Translations under genes and position numbers: made by a program
The notes under the pieces: model-generated
The model's input: the letters and a program-made list of their open reading frames with translations, nothing else
Database searches by the model: none
Told to the model about the DNA's origin: nothing
Shown here: one piece after another, positions 54,504 to 61,582 of the stretch
Layout of the letters: each line of letters starts with the position of its first letter
Position numbering within the stretch: position 1 is the first letter of the stretch
Source of the DNA: Rhodobacterales bacterium
GTDB taxonomy: Bacteria > Pseudomonadota > Alphaproteobacteria > Rhodobacterales > Rhodobacteraceae
Length of the DNA: 64,000 nucleotides
Assembly (NCBI GenBank): GCA_002748285.1
Contig: PDSA01000025.1
Span: 1 to 64,000, forward strand
Direction of reading: 5' to 3'

Positions 54504-55544
54504 TCACCCAGCCGCGCCCGCCTTCAGGCTGTGGACCAGAGCGGCCATATCCTCGGGCAAATCCGCCTGAAACTGCATCTGCTGCCCGCTGATTGGGTGT
54601 TCAAAGCCCAAAGTCGCGGCGTGCAGCGCTTGACGCGGGAAGCTGCGGGCGGCCTGCTGGGCCTGTGCGCCAACCGATTTCAGCGCCAGCTTGCGCCGCC
54701 CGCCATAGACCGGGTCTCCGATCAGACCATGGCCGGCATGGGCCATATGCACCCGGATCTGATGCGTGCGGCCGGTTTCCAGCCAGCATTCGATCAATGA
54801 CGCCACCACCGGGGTGCCAAAACGCTCCAGAATCCGCGCCCGCGTCACCGCATGGCGACCGGTACCAAAAAAGACCGCCTGCTTTTGCCGCTCGGTCTTG
54901 TGGCGGGCCAGGTGGGTGGTGATGCGCATGATGTTGCCGGTTTCAAAGCTCACCCCCTTGACCCCGCGCAACCGCGGATCAGATGCATCCGGGGCCCCGT
55001 AAACCACCGCCAGATAGCGCCGCTGCACACTGTGCTTTTCAAACTGCGCCGCCAGCCCCTGATGGGCGGCATCCGATTTGGCCACCACCAGCAGGCCGGA
55101 GGTGTCCTTGTCGATGCGATGCACAATACCCGGACGCGCCACCCCGCCAACGCCAGACAGATGCGCGCCACAATGATGCATGATGGCATTGACCAGAGTG
55201 CCCGACGGACTGCCGGGGGCCGGATGCACCACCATGCCGGCGGGCTTGTTCACCACCAACAAATCATCATCTTCGTATGGAATGCTGAGCGGAATGTCCT
55301 CGGCCCCGATATGGCTCTCGCTGCTGGCAGGCACGGTGATGTCCACCCGATCGCCAGCGCTGACCCGGGCCTTCTGGTTGGTCTCGACCTGACCATTCAG
55401 CCGCACCATGCCCGAGGCGATCAGCTTGGCCAATCGTGATCGGCTCAGACCAGCTTGCTCTGGCACATCGCGTGACAGGGCTTTATCCAGGCGGGGAAAC
55501 GGATTATCTGAGAGTATGACAGTGAAAGAGGATGTTTCGCCCAT
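54504..55544 (-). CDS. RluA family pseudouridine synthase (RluD-like)
   Basis: A 346-residue rRNA-modifying enzyme. The N-terminal S4 domain (RLAKLIASGMVRLNGQVETN) is followed by the catalytic domain, with HRIDKDTSGLLVVAKSD carrying the catalytic aspartate, VVNKPAGMVVHPAPG and GRTHQIRVHMAHAGH. This is the RluD/RluC subgroup that isomerises uridines of 23S rRNA. Start ATG 55544 shares the CATG tetranucleotide with the start of the divergent DUF6476 gene. No strong ribosome site precedes it. Confidence 0.92.
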   Translation of the reverse strand: MGETSSFTVILSDNPFPRLDKALSRDVPEQAGLSRSRLAKLIASGMVRLNGQVETNQKARVSAGDRVDITVPASSESHIGAEDIPLSIPYEDDDLLVVNKPAGMVVHPAPGSPSGTLVNAIMHHCGAHLSGVGGVARPGIVHRIDKDTSGLLVVAKSDAAHQGLAAQFEKHSVQRRYLAVVYGAPDASDPRLRGVKGVSFETGNIMRITTHLARHKTERQKQAVFFGTGRHAVTRARILERFGTPVVASLIECWLETGRTHQIRVHMAHAGHGLIGDPVYGGRRKLALKSVGAQAQQAARSFPRQALHAATLGFEHPISGQQMQFQADLPEDMAALVHSLKAGAAG

Positions 55545-55848
55545 GAACGATACCCAATTAGGGCCGGAAGAACCGGCAAATCTGAAATTTCTGCGCCGGT
55601 TGGTGACAATTTTGACCGGCACGATGATTGTGGGTGTTGTAGTGATAATCGGGCTGATTGTCATGCGGATAACGGCTCAGCCGGCTGCGATGGGGCTGCC
55701 AGAGCAGATCACGCTGCCCGAAGGGGTGGATGCCGCGGCGTTTACGGCGGCAAAAGGCTGGTATGCGGTGGTGTCCAAACAGGATGAAATCTTGATTTTC
55801 AGTTCGAAAACCGGGGCACTACAACAACGCATTCAAATCAAGCATTGA
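55543..55848 (+). CDS. DUF6476 family membrane protein
   Basis: A 101-residue protein with one membrane helix (LVTILTGTMIVGVVVIIGLI, about 22-42), preceded by PEEPANLKFLRRL and followed by a small beta domain (AAKGWYAVVSKQDEILIFSS). This matches DUF6476 of Rhodobacterales. ATG 55543 has AGAGGA 10 nt upstream; ATG 55516 would add nine residues and lie inside the rluD-like gene. Function unknown. Two strong hairpins follow the stop. Confidence 0.78.
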   Translation: MNDTQLGPEEPANLKFLRRLVTILTGTMIVGVVVIIGLIVMRITAQPAAMGLPEQITLPEGVDAAAFTAAKGWYAVVSKQDEILIFSSKTGALQQRIQIKH

Positions 55849-55856
55849 GGCCCGGA

Positions 55857-55903
55857 CCAAGGATTTTTCAAAAATCCTTGGCAAAAACCTTCATAAGGTT
55901 TTT
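55857..55903. terminator. two tandem perfect hairpins
   Basis: CCAAGGATTTTT with AAAAATCCTTGG (12 bp, 1-nt loop, 55857-55881) followed by AAAAACCTT with AAGGTTTTT (9 bp, 55883-55903). They lie 8 nt past the DUF6476 stop and can terminate transcription from both directions, serving the convergent helicase as well. Confidence 0.7.
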
Positions 55904-55915
55904 AGTCGCAGCCCT

Positions 55916-56020
55916 AAAGCGTTATGCGAAAAACCTGAATCACTTAACGCTGCCTGAAATCAAGGATTTCAACGCGTTAAGTGATGCTCTATGTTTCAGC
56001 TATTTCGTCAAACGCTATAG
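55916..56020 (+). repeat. palindromic repeat family 1, copy C
   Basis: Same orientation as copy A. Internal arms CACTTAACGC (55941-55950) and GCGTTAAGTG (55974-55983); ends AAAGCGTTATGCGAAA and ATTTCGTCAAACGCTA. Its right end overlaps the present stop codon of the helicase gene (56015) and comes within 2 nt of the stop in the ancestral frame (56022). Confidence 0.75.
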
Positions 56021-57634
56021 ATCACCGCTTCTTGTCAAATGCCTTGCGCTTCCCTGCCGGCTTGGCGAATTTTCCCTTGCCCGATGCTTTGTGCCGCGGT
56101 TTTTTGGCACCCCGATCATTGGCCCCCAAATTTTTCGGCTTGGGTTTGCGACCTGAATACCTTCTTCCAGCTCACTGCCCGATTTCAGAGCCTGCATGAA
56201 TCCCTCAAGCGCATCCGCATTCAGCTCAACAAAGCTCTCATGCTTCTGCACCCGAATCGCACCAATATCGCGGCGGGCAATATCCCCACCACGGCACATC
56301 ATCGGCAACAGCCAGCGCGGCTCGGCATTGTGCTTGCGCCCCACTGACAGCGACACCCAAACGCTGTTGTCAAACCCATCGCGGTGCGCCTTCTCCGCCG
56401 GACCATTCAGATCCACACTCTGCAAATCCTCAGGGGCCGAGCGATTGCTGCGATATTGAGTGATATAAGCCGCCGCGATTTGCTCGGCGCTGTACTCCGC
56501 CAGCAATCTGTCAATCAACTGCGAATCGACATCCTCAGACACCACAAAACCATCCAAAAGCCGCTCATCATCGCGCGCCTGCACCTGCGCAGCCGAAGGC
56601 GGTGTGTCCCATTTCGCCGTTACCTTGGCCCAGCCCAGCAAACGCTGCGCCTTTTTACGCTGGCTCACTGGCACGATCAGCGCCGAGACCCCCTTGGCCC
56701 CGGCCCGCCCGGTGCGCCCCGAGCGATGCAGCAGCGCTTCTTTGTTCTGAGGCAAATCCGCGTGGATCACCAGATCCAGCCCCGGCAGATCAATCCCCCG
56801 CGCCGCCACATCAGTGGCAATGCACACCCGCGCCCGGCCATCACGCATGGCTTGCAGGGCGTGGCTGCGTTCGTTCTGGGTCAGCTCGCCCGACAGCGCC
56901 ACCACCGACATGCCGCGGTTGTGAAATTTGGCGCTGAGATGGTTCACTGCCGCCCGGGTGGCGCAAAATACCAGCGCCGTGTTGGCCTCGTAATAGCGCA
57001 GCAGATTGACGATGGCGTTTTCTTTATCCGCCGGTTTTACCAGCAAAGCGCGGTATTCGATATCGCTGTGCTGTTTCGCCCCGCCCTTGGTTTCGATCCG
57101 CAACGCGTCCTGTTGGTAGGTCTTGGCCAGCTGCGCAATTGCGTGCGACACCGTGGCCGAAAACAGCAAGGTGCGGCGCTGATCCGGGGCCGAGTCCAGG
57201 ATGAACTCCAGATCCTCGATATGATCGCGCAAGCGGCCGGGCGTGCCGACCACGATATGCACCCCACGTTCCAGCGTGCGCCGCTCGGTCCGGGCATCCA
57301 TGCCGCCCACGCAAGAACCAAACCGCGCCCCAGTCTCTGCATATAGCCATTGCAACTCGCGCATCACCTGCAAGGCCAGCTCGCGGGTGGGGGCAATGAT
57401 CAGACCAAGCGGTGCCCCGGCAGGACCGAACAGATGCGCCTTGCCCAGCAGGGTTGGCGCCATGGCGATGCCAAAAGCTACGGTTTTGCCCGATCCGGTC
57501 TGCGCCGACACCAGCGCATCGCGTCCGTGCAAATCATCTGCGGCCATGGCCTGTTGCACAGGGGTCAGGCTGTCATAGCCCTTTTTGGCAAGCGCACGGG
57601 CCAGCGGAGTCATCAGAGTATCAATATCAGTCAC
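56015..57634 (-). CDS. DEAD-box RNA helicase lacking motif II, with frameshifted C-terminus (probably inactive)
   Basis: RNA helicase of 539 residues as read. Present: Walker A AQTGSGKT (44-51), Ia PTRELA, Ib TPGR (131-134), SAT (159-161), the second RecA domain with RGIDLPGLD and HRSGRTGRAG, and a DbpA-like RNA-binding domain (VSLSVGRKHNAEPRWLLPMM). Absent: motif II DEAD and about 28 flanking residues. RLRDHI joins EDLEFILD directly at 57217, so ATP hydrolysis should be lost. Near 56157-56168 the frame also slips by one base. The other frame restores a Lys/Arg/Gly tail (RKPKPKNLGANDRGAKK and on to FDKKR, stop at 56022). GTG start. Confidence 0.85.
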   Translation of the reverse strand: MTDIDTLMTPLARALAKKGYDSLTPVQQAMAADDLHGRDALVSAQTGSGKTVAFGIAMAPTLLGKAHLFGPAGAPLGLIIAPTRELALQVMRELQWLYAETGARFGSCVGGMDARTERRTLERGVHIVVGTPGRLRDHIEDLEFILDSAPDQRRTLLFSATVSHAIAQLAKTYQQDALRIETKGGAKQHSDIEYRALLVKPADKENAIVNLLRYYEANTALVFCATRAAVNHLSAKFHNRGMSVVALSGELTQNERSHALQAMRDGRARVCIATDVAARGIDLPGLDLVIHADLPQNKEALLHRSGRTGRAGAKGVSALIVPVSQRKKAQRLLGWAKVTAKWDTPPSAAQVQARDDERLLDGFVVSEDVDSQLIDRLLAEYSAEQIAAAYITQYRSNRSAPEDLQSVDLNGPAEKAHRDGFDNSVWVSLSVGRKHNAEPRWLLPMMCRGGDIARRDIGAIRVQKHESFVELNADALEGFMQALKSGSELEEGIQVANPSRKIWGPMIGVPKNRGTKHRARENSPSRQGSARHLTRSGDL

Positions 57635-57817
57635 GGTGTTTCTTTCGGCAGGAGGTCAGGCAGCCACAGGGCCGCCGCTTGGTAAAGGTGCCGGGATAGG
57701 CGGAACCGGGCGGAAAGGCAACTGTTAGTTTGCGCTCAACACACCAACGCCCACGCGCTGGCCCCAGCTCAAATTGTCTTGAGAAATCCCCGGCCAACCA
57801 TCCGGCCTGTTGCAATT

Positions 57818-57892
57818 TGGAGCGGGCGAGGCGATTCGAACGCCCGACCCTAACCTTGGCAAGGTTATGCTCTACCCCTGAGCTACGCCCGC
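57818..57892 (-). tRNA. tRNA-Gly (GCC)
   Basis: Cloverleaf on the minus strand: acceptor GCGGGCG with CGCCCGC, D arm GCTC-N-GAGC, anticodon stem AACCT/AGGTT with loop TTGCCAA (anticodon GCC), T arm GGGCG-TTCGAAT-CGCC(T), discriminator T and encoded CCA (57818-57820). A promoter is visible upstream. Confidence 0.95.
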
Positions 57893-57912
57893 TTAACCAA
57901 ATTGTGTGGCGA

Positions 57913-57940
57913 TATATAGCGCTGGATTCCGGCGCTGCAA
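57913..57940 (-). promoter_or_regulatory. sigma-70 type promoter of tRNA-Gly
   Basis: Minus strand TTGCAG (57940-57935), 16-nt spacer, TATATA (57918-57913), about 20 nt before the mature tRNA 5' end. Confidence 0.6.
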
Positions 57941-58134
57941 GTGGAAAATGTGATCTGAGCGTATTTTTTTTCAAATACCCGAAAATTCGCGCCCCGGAGG
58001 CGGGAAAAGCGGGCGAACAAAGACCACCCTGCCCCTTTCAACACATTGAAACGTAACGGATTATTCACGAAACCGGACTCACCCCGGCCTTTGCCGGCAT
58101 ATGGGCCGCAAGGCCGCGACTTACAAAACGCCGC

Positions 58135-58839
58135 TCAGGCAAACGCCGCTTCAAGGGCAATTTCCAGCATATCGCCAAAGCTCTGCTCGCGCTGATCCGA
58201 AGGCAGCGCTTCGCCGCTGAGCAGATGATCCGATACCGTCAGAACCGCCAGAGCCCGGCGTTTGTGACGGGCGGCGAGGATGTAAAGCTCGGCCGCCTCC
58301 ATCTCGACCCCCAAAATGCCGTGACGCGTCATTTGTTCGTTCAGATCGGGGCGCTCATCATAGAACACATCCGAAGAATAAATCCCGCCCACATGCGTTG
58401 TCACCTGATGTGCCCGGGCCGCGGCCACGGCCTTTTCCAGCAGGCCGTAATCGGCGCAAGGGGCATAGTTCAGCTCTTTGAAAATGCCGCGCGACGGGGT
58501 GGACAGGGTCGAGGCCGTCATGGCGATGATCACATCGCGCAGCCCGATATGCTCCTGCATCGCCCCGCAAGAGCCGATGCGGATCAGGGTCTGCGCATTA
58601 TAGCTGCTGATCAGCTCATTGGCATAAATCGACAGGCTGGGCATCCCCATGCCCGAGCCCTGAATCGTCACCCGATTCCCCCGCCAAGTGCCGGTAAAAC
58701 CCAACATGCCCCGCACCTGATTGATGCATTTGACATCGCTCAGAAAACTCTCGGCAGCCCATTTGGCGCGGTAAGGATCGCCGGGCAGTAAAACGGTTTC
58801 GGCAATCTCGCCGGGTTTTGCGCCGATGTGAACAGTCAT
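58135..58839 (-). CDS. deoD: purine-nucleoside phosphorylase
   Basis: Hexameric nucleoside phosphorylase of 234 residues, splitting purine nucleosides into base and (deoxy)ribose 1-phosphate. Markers: [33 protein letters not shown] and the purine-binding [13 protein letters not shown] with [14 protein letters not shown] lies 6 nt before ATG 58839. A promoter-like pair lies upstream. Salvage complements the de novo purine genes at 22 kb. Confidence 0.96.
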   Translation of the reverse strand: MTVHIGAKPGEIAETVLLPGDPYRAKWAAESFLSDVKCINQVRGMLGFTGTWRGNRVTIQGSGMGMPSLSIYANELISSYNAQTLIRIGSCGAMQEHIGLRDVIIAMTASTLSTPSRGIFKELNYAPCADYGLLEKAVAAARAHQVTTHVGGIYSSDVFYDERPDLNEQMTRHGILGVEMEAAELYILAARHKRRALAVLTVSDHLLSGEALPSDQREQSFGDMLEIALEAAFA

Positions 58840-58869
58840 GGGGGCTCCTTTACAGGTTGGGATACAGAT

Positions 58870-58897
58870 AGTCTAACCGGCAGAGGGGGATTGGCAA
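58870..58897 (-). promoter_or_regulatory. candidate deoD promoter
   Basis: Minus strand TTGCCA (58897-58892), 16-nt spacer, TAGACT (58875-58870), ending 31 nt before the deoD start. Confidence 0.45.
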
Positions 58898-58948
58898 GGT
58901 GCAATCGAAAAGACCACGACATCGCTCTTTGAAACTGCTCACTCTCTT

Positions 58949-58984
58949 ATAATGGCCCCGCCCGGCATAATGGCCCCGCCCGGC
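58949..58984 (+). repeat. 18-nt tandem duplication
   Basis: ATAATGGCCCCGCCCGGC occurs twice head to tail in the gene-free stretch 58840-59157. The rest of that stretch holds the deoD promoter and the rpsU terminator; no gene is evident. Confidence 0.7.
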
Positions 58985-59077
58985 ATTTTTGACGTCATAC
59001 GGCATGGTGCCGGGGTCTTGATGATCGGAAAAGCGCGGCGCTGTTCTGGCAAGCCCCCCCTTCCCCCCAAAACGCAA

Positions 59078-59106
59078 AAACCCCCGAGGCCATACCCCGG
59101 GGGTTT
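59078..59106 (-). terminator. rho-independent terminator of rpsU
   Basis: On the minus strand AAACCCCCG pairs with CGGGGGTTT, followed by TTGCGTTTTG. It is about 50 nt past the rpsU stop. Confidence 0.8.
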
Positions 59107-59157
59107 ATATCGGCAACCCAAAGGCCGCCCATTCGCATGTCAAAGTCAAAGCCTGCC

Positions 59158-59364
59158 TTACAGCAAACCTTCACGTTGCGCTTTTTTGCGTGCGAGCTTA
59201 CGGGAACGGCGAATAGCTTCAGCCTTTTGCCGCGCCTTTTTCTCGGACGGTTTTTCGTAAGCCTGACGAAGCTTCATTTCACGAAAGACACCTTCGCGTT
59301 GCAGCTTCTTTTTCAGGGCACGAAGCGCCTGATCGACATTGTTTTCACGAACACTAACCTGCAT
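59158..59364 (-). CDS. rpsU: 30S ribosomal protein S21
   Basis: A 68-residue, very basic ribosomal protein: [20 protein letters not shown], then [20 protein letters not shown], ending [11 protein letters not shown]21 helps mRNA binding on the small subunit. AGGAAGGTGG precedes the ATG. Its terminator is strong. It diverges from coq9. Confidence 0.97.
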   Translation of the reverse strand: MQVSVRENNVDQALRALKKKLQREGVFREMKLRQAYEKPSEKKARQKAEAIRRSRKLARKKAQREGLL

Positions 59365-59477
59365 GTGGTAACACCACCTTCCTAAGTTGAATTTGCAAAA
59401 AGTTGCAGGAAATGCCCCTATAACAGTGTAAGATCGGCCTGTCCATAATTTAGATTCGCCAAATCAAAGGAGCGCAA

Positions 59478-60155
59478 ATGCCCCAACCCCCACAAAACGC
59501 ATTGCTGGATGCGATTTTGCCCCATGTCGTGTTTGATGGCTGGGGGCAGGCCAGTTTTGATATGGCGGTGGCCGATCTGGGGATCGAGCCCGTGGCGGCG
59601 CAGGCCATCTGCCCGCGCGGGGCGCTCGATCTGGCGGTAGCGCTGCACCGGCGCGGCGATGCGGCGATGCTGGAGAAATGCGCCCAGACCGATCTGAGCC
59701 AGCTTCGCTATCGCGACAAGGTGGCCGCTCTGGTAAAGATGCGCCTTGAGGTGATTGAAGATCGCGAGGTGGTGCGCAAGGCCTGTGCGCTGTTCGCCCT
59801 GCCCCAGCATCTGGCCGAGGGCAGTGCGCTGATCTGGGACACGGCGGATGCAATCTGGACGGCGCTGGGGGATCACTCGGATGATATCAACTGGTATAGC
59901 AAACGCGCCACCTTATCGGCGGTTTACTCATCGACCGTGCTGTTCTGGCTGGGGGATGACAGCGAGGGCTATCGCGACACATGGGCGTTTTTAGAACGCC
60001 GGATTGATAATGTGATGCAGATCGAAACGCTCAAGGCCGGTTTCAGGAAAAGCCCGGTTCTGCAAGGGCTGTTTGCCGGGCCGATTTGGGCGCTTGGCAA
60101 GGTGCGAGCCCCCAAAGGCGCGACCCCGGCACCGGATCAGGGAGAACAGCCATGA
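59478..60155 (+). CDS. COQ9 family protein
   Basis: A 225-residue TetR-like-fold lipid-binding protein required in ubiquinone synthesis (it presents intermediates to the hydroxylase COQ7). Recognised from ILPHVVFDGWGQASFDMAV, DINWYSKRATLSAVYSSTVL and RRIDNVMQIETLKAGF. AAAGGAG precedes ATG 59478. Its stop overlaps the start of the quinone oxidoreductase gene, a conserved Rhodobacterales pairing. Confidence 0.93.
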   Translation: MPQPPQNALLDAILPHVVFDGWGQASFDMAVADLGIEPVAAQAICPRGALDLAVALHRRGDAAMLEKCAQTDLSQLRYRDKVAALVKMRLEVIEDREVVRKACALFALPQHLAEGSALIWDTADAIWTALGDHSDDINWYSKRATLSAVYSSTVLFWLGDDSEGYRDTWAFLERRIDNVMQIETLKAGFRKSPVLQGLFAGPIWALGKVRAPKGATPAPDQGEQP

Positions 60156-61144
60156 GTCTGCCCGAGATGATGCGCGCCGTTGAGATCACTCAGCCCGGCG
60201 GCCCCGAAGTTCTGCAACTGTGCCAACGCCCCCGCCCGGCCCCGGCCCATGGCGAGATCCTGATCCGGCTGCATTATGCCGGCGTCAACCGCCCCGATCT
60301 GCTGCAACGCGCCGGCAGCTATGCGCCGCCGCCCACCGCCAGCGATCTGCCCGGGCTTGAGGGCGCGGGCGAAGTGGTGGCGGTGGGAACCGGCGTTGAT
60401 CAATGGGCGGTGGGCGATCTGGTCTGCGCCCTGCTGCCCGGCGGGGGTTATGCCGACTATGTCTGCTGCCCGGCCAGCCATGCCCTGCCAGTGCCGGCGG
60501 GGATGGATTTGCCCCAGGCCGCCTGCCTGCCCGAAACCTTTTTCACCGTCTGGTCCAATGTGTTCATGCGCGGCGGGTTGCAAGCCGGTGAGCGGTTTTT
60601 GGTGCATGGGGGCTCATCGGGCATCGGCACCACGGCGATCCAGCTGGCGCATCAGTTCGGGGCCCGCGTATTTGCCACGGCCGGATCCGAGGAAAAATGC
60701 GCCGCCTGTCTGGAGCTGGGGGCCGAGCAGGCGATCAACTACCGCAGCGCCGATTTTGTGGCTGAAATGCGCGCTCAGGGTGGGGCCAATCTGATTTTGG
60801 ACATGGTCGGCGGTGATTACATTGCCCGCAATTTGCGCGCTTTGGCCGATGAAGGCCGACTGGTGCAGATCGCGTTTTTGCAAGGGGCCAAGGTTGAGCT
60901 GAACTTTGCCGCAATCATGATGCGGCGGCTGACGGTGACGGGCTCGACCCTGCGCCCGCAGAGCGATCTGGCCAAGGCTGAAATTGCCGAACAACTGCTG
61001 ACCAAAGTCTGGCCGTTGCTGGACGCCGGGCGGATTGCGCCGGTGATGGATAGCGAGTTTCCTCTGTCCGGGTCGGCGGCCGCGCATGAGCGGATGCAGG
61101 CCGGAGCGCATATCGGCAAGATTGTTCTGAAGGTGGTGGAGTAA
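60152..61144 (+). CDS. NAD(P)H-quinone oxidoreductase (zinc-free MDR family, PIG3-like)
   Basis: A 330-residue medium-chain dehydrogenase/reductase. The N-terminal GroES-like part (VEITQPGGPEVLQLCQRPRP, RLHYAGVNRPDLLQRAG) and cofactor loop FLVHGGSSGIGTTAIQLAHQ (the AxxGxxG class that prefers NADPH) are clear, and zinc ligands are absent. The PIG3/TP53I3 group reduces quinones by one electron. ATG 60152 follows AGGGAG; ATG 60167 is an alternative. Coupled to coq9 by a 4-nt overlap. Confidence 0.9.
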   Translation: MSLPEMMRAVEITQPGGPEVLQLCQRPRPAPAHGEILIRLHYAGVNRPDLLQRAGSYAPPPTASDLPGLEGAGEVVAVGTGVDQWAVGDLVCALLPGGGYADYVCCPASHALPVPAGMDLPQAACLPETFFTVWSNVFMRGGLQAGERFLVHGGSSGIGTTAIQLAHQFGARVFATAGSEEKCAACLELGAEQAINYRSADFVAEMRAQGGANLILDMVGGDYIARNLRALADEGRLVQIAFLQGAKVELNFAAIMMRRLTVTGSTLRPQSDLAKAEIAEQLLTKVWPLLDAGRIAPVMDSEFPLSGSAAAHERMQAGAHIGKIVLKVVE

Positions 61145-61170
61145 CCCCGCGCAAGAGAAATACACAACGG

Positions 61171-61235
61171 AAGGTTCGCAAGCGATCCGGGGGGGGGCGG
61201 GTCGGTCGCGAACCGGATCGCAGGCGATCCGGGGG
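61171..61235 (+). repeat. copy 2 of short palindrome family 2, with a partial tandem copy
   Basis: Hairpin arms CCGGATCGC (61213-61221) and GCGATCCGG (61224-61232), preceded by a G-run and CGGTCGCGAA. A half copy TTCGCAAGCGATCCGGGGG precedes it from about 61175. The matching copy is at 7726-7771. Confidence 0.6.
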
Positions 61236-61341
61236 ATAACCAATACCCAAAAACCGTCCCCCCGCTTCCCCACACCGCCCCGGTTTCGGTAATATTATTC
61301 CAAAATCAGCGCAGAATACGACATTTTGCCAAAAATTGCGG

Positions 61342-61370
61342 TTGACGCCCCCCGGCCCCACTTCTAAGGT
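61342..61370 (+). promoter_or_regulatory. ilvBN promoter
   Basis: TTGACG (61342-61347), 17-nt spacer, TAAGGT (61365-61370), 30 nt before the leader peptide start. An AT-rich stretch with GGTAATATTATTCC lies just upstream and could bind a regulator. Confidence 0.7.
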
Positions 61371-61399
61371 CCAGCCCAGAAATCAAAGGAGTCTCGGGC

Positions 61400-61447
61400 A
61401 TGTTCGTCCTTGTGGTCATTGTCAATAACACGCGCATGGGTCCGTAA
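61400..61447 (+). CDS. ilv leader peptide
   Basis: A 15-codon ORF, MFVLVVIVNNTRMGP, preceded by AAAGGAG with 8-nt spacing. Six of its residues 3-8 are Val, Leu or Ile, the product amino acids of the pathway, as in attenuator leader peptides. Ribosome stalling on these codons when branched-chain aminoacyl-tRNA is short would control the downstream terminator. Too short for standard gene finders. Confidence 0.8.
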   Translation: MFVLVVIVNNTRMGP

Positions 61448-61499
61448 CGGGCAACCAAAGTAACCTCCCATGCGCCTCCGAAATTTCGGAGGCTTTTTT
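61432..61499 (+). promoter_or_regulatory. ilvBN transcription attenuator
   Basis: Terminator: GCCTCCGAAA paired with TTTCGGAGGC (61474-61493), then TTTTTT. Antiterminator: GCGCATGGG (61432-61440, inside the leader ORF) pairs with CCCATGCGC (61467-61475), which overlaps the terminator stem base by two nt. A ribosome that finishes the leader would cover the first arm and allow termination; a stalled one leaves it free. Confidence 0.75.
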
Positions 61500-61582
61500 G
61501 TGGGGCACAGCGACATTGTGGAGCACAGCGACAGTGACACAGGCCGAAGATGACGGCGCAACGTGAAACGGAGAAACGAAAA

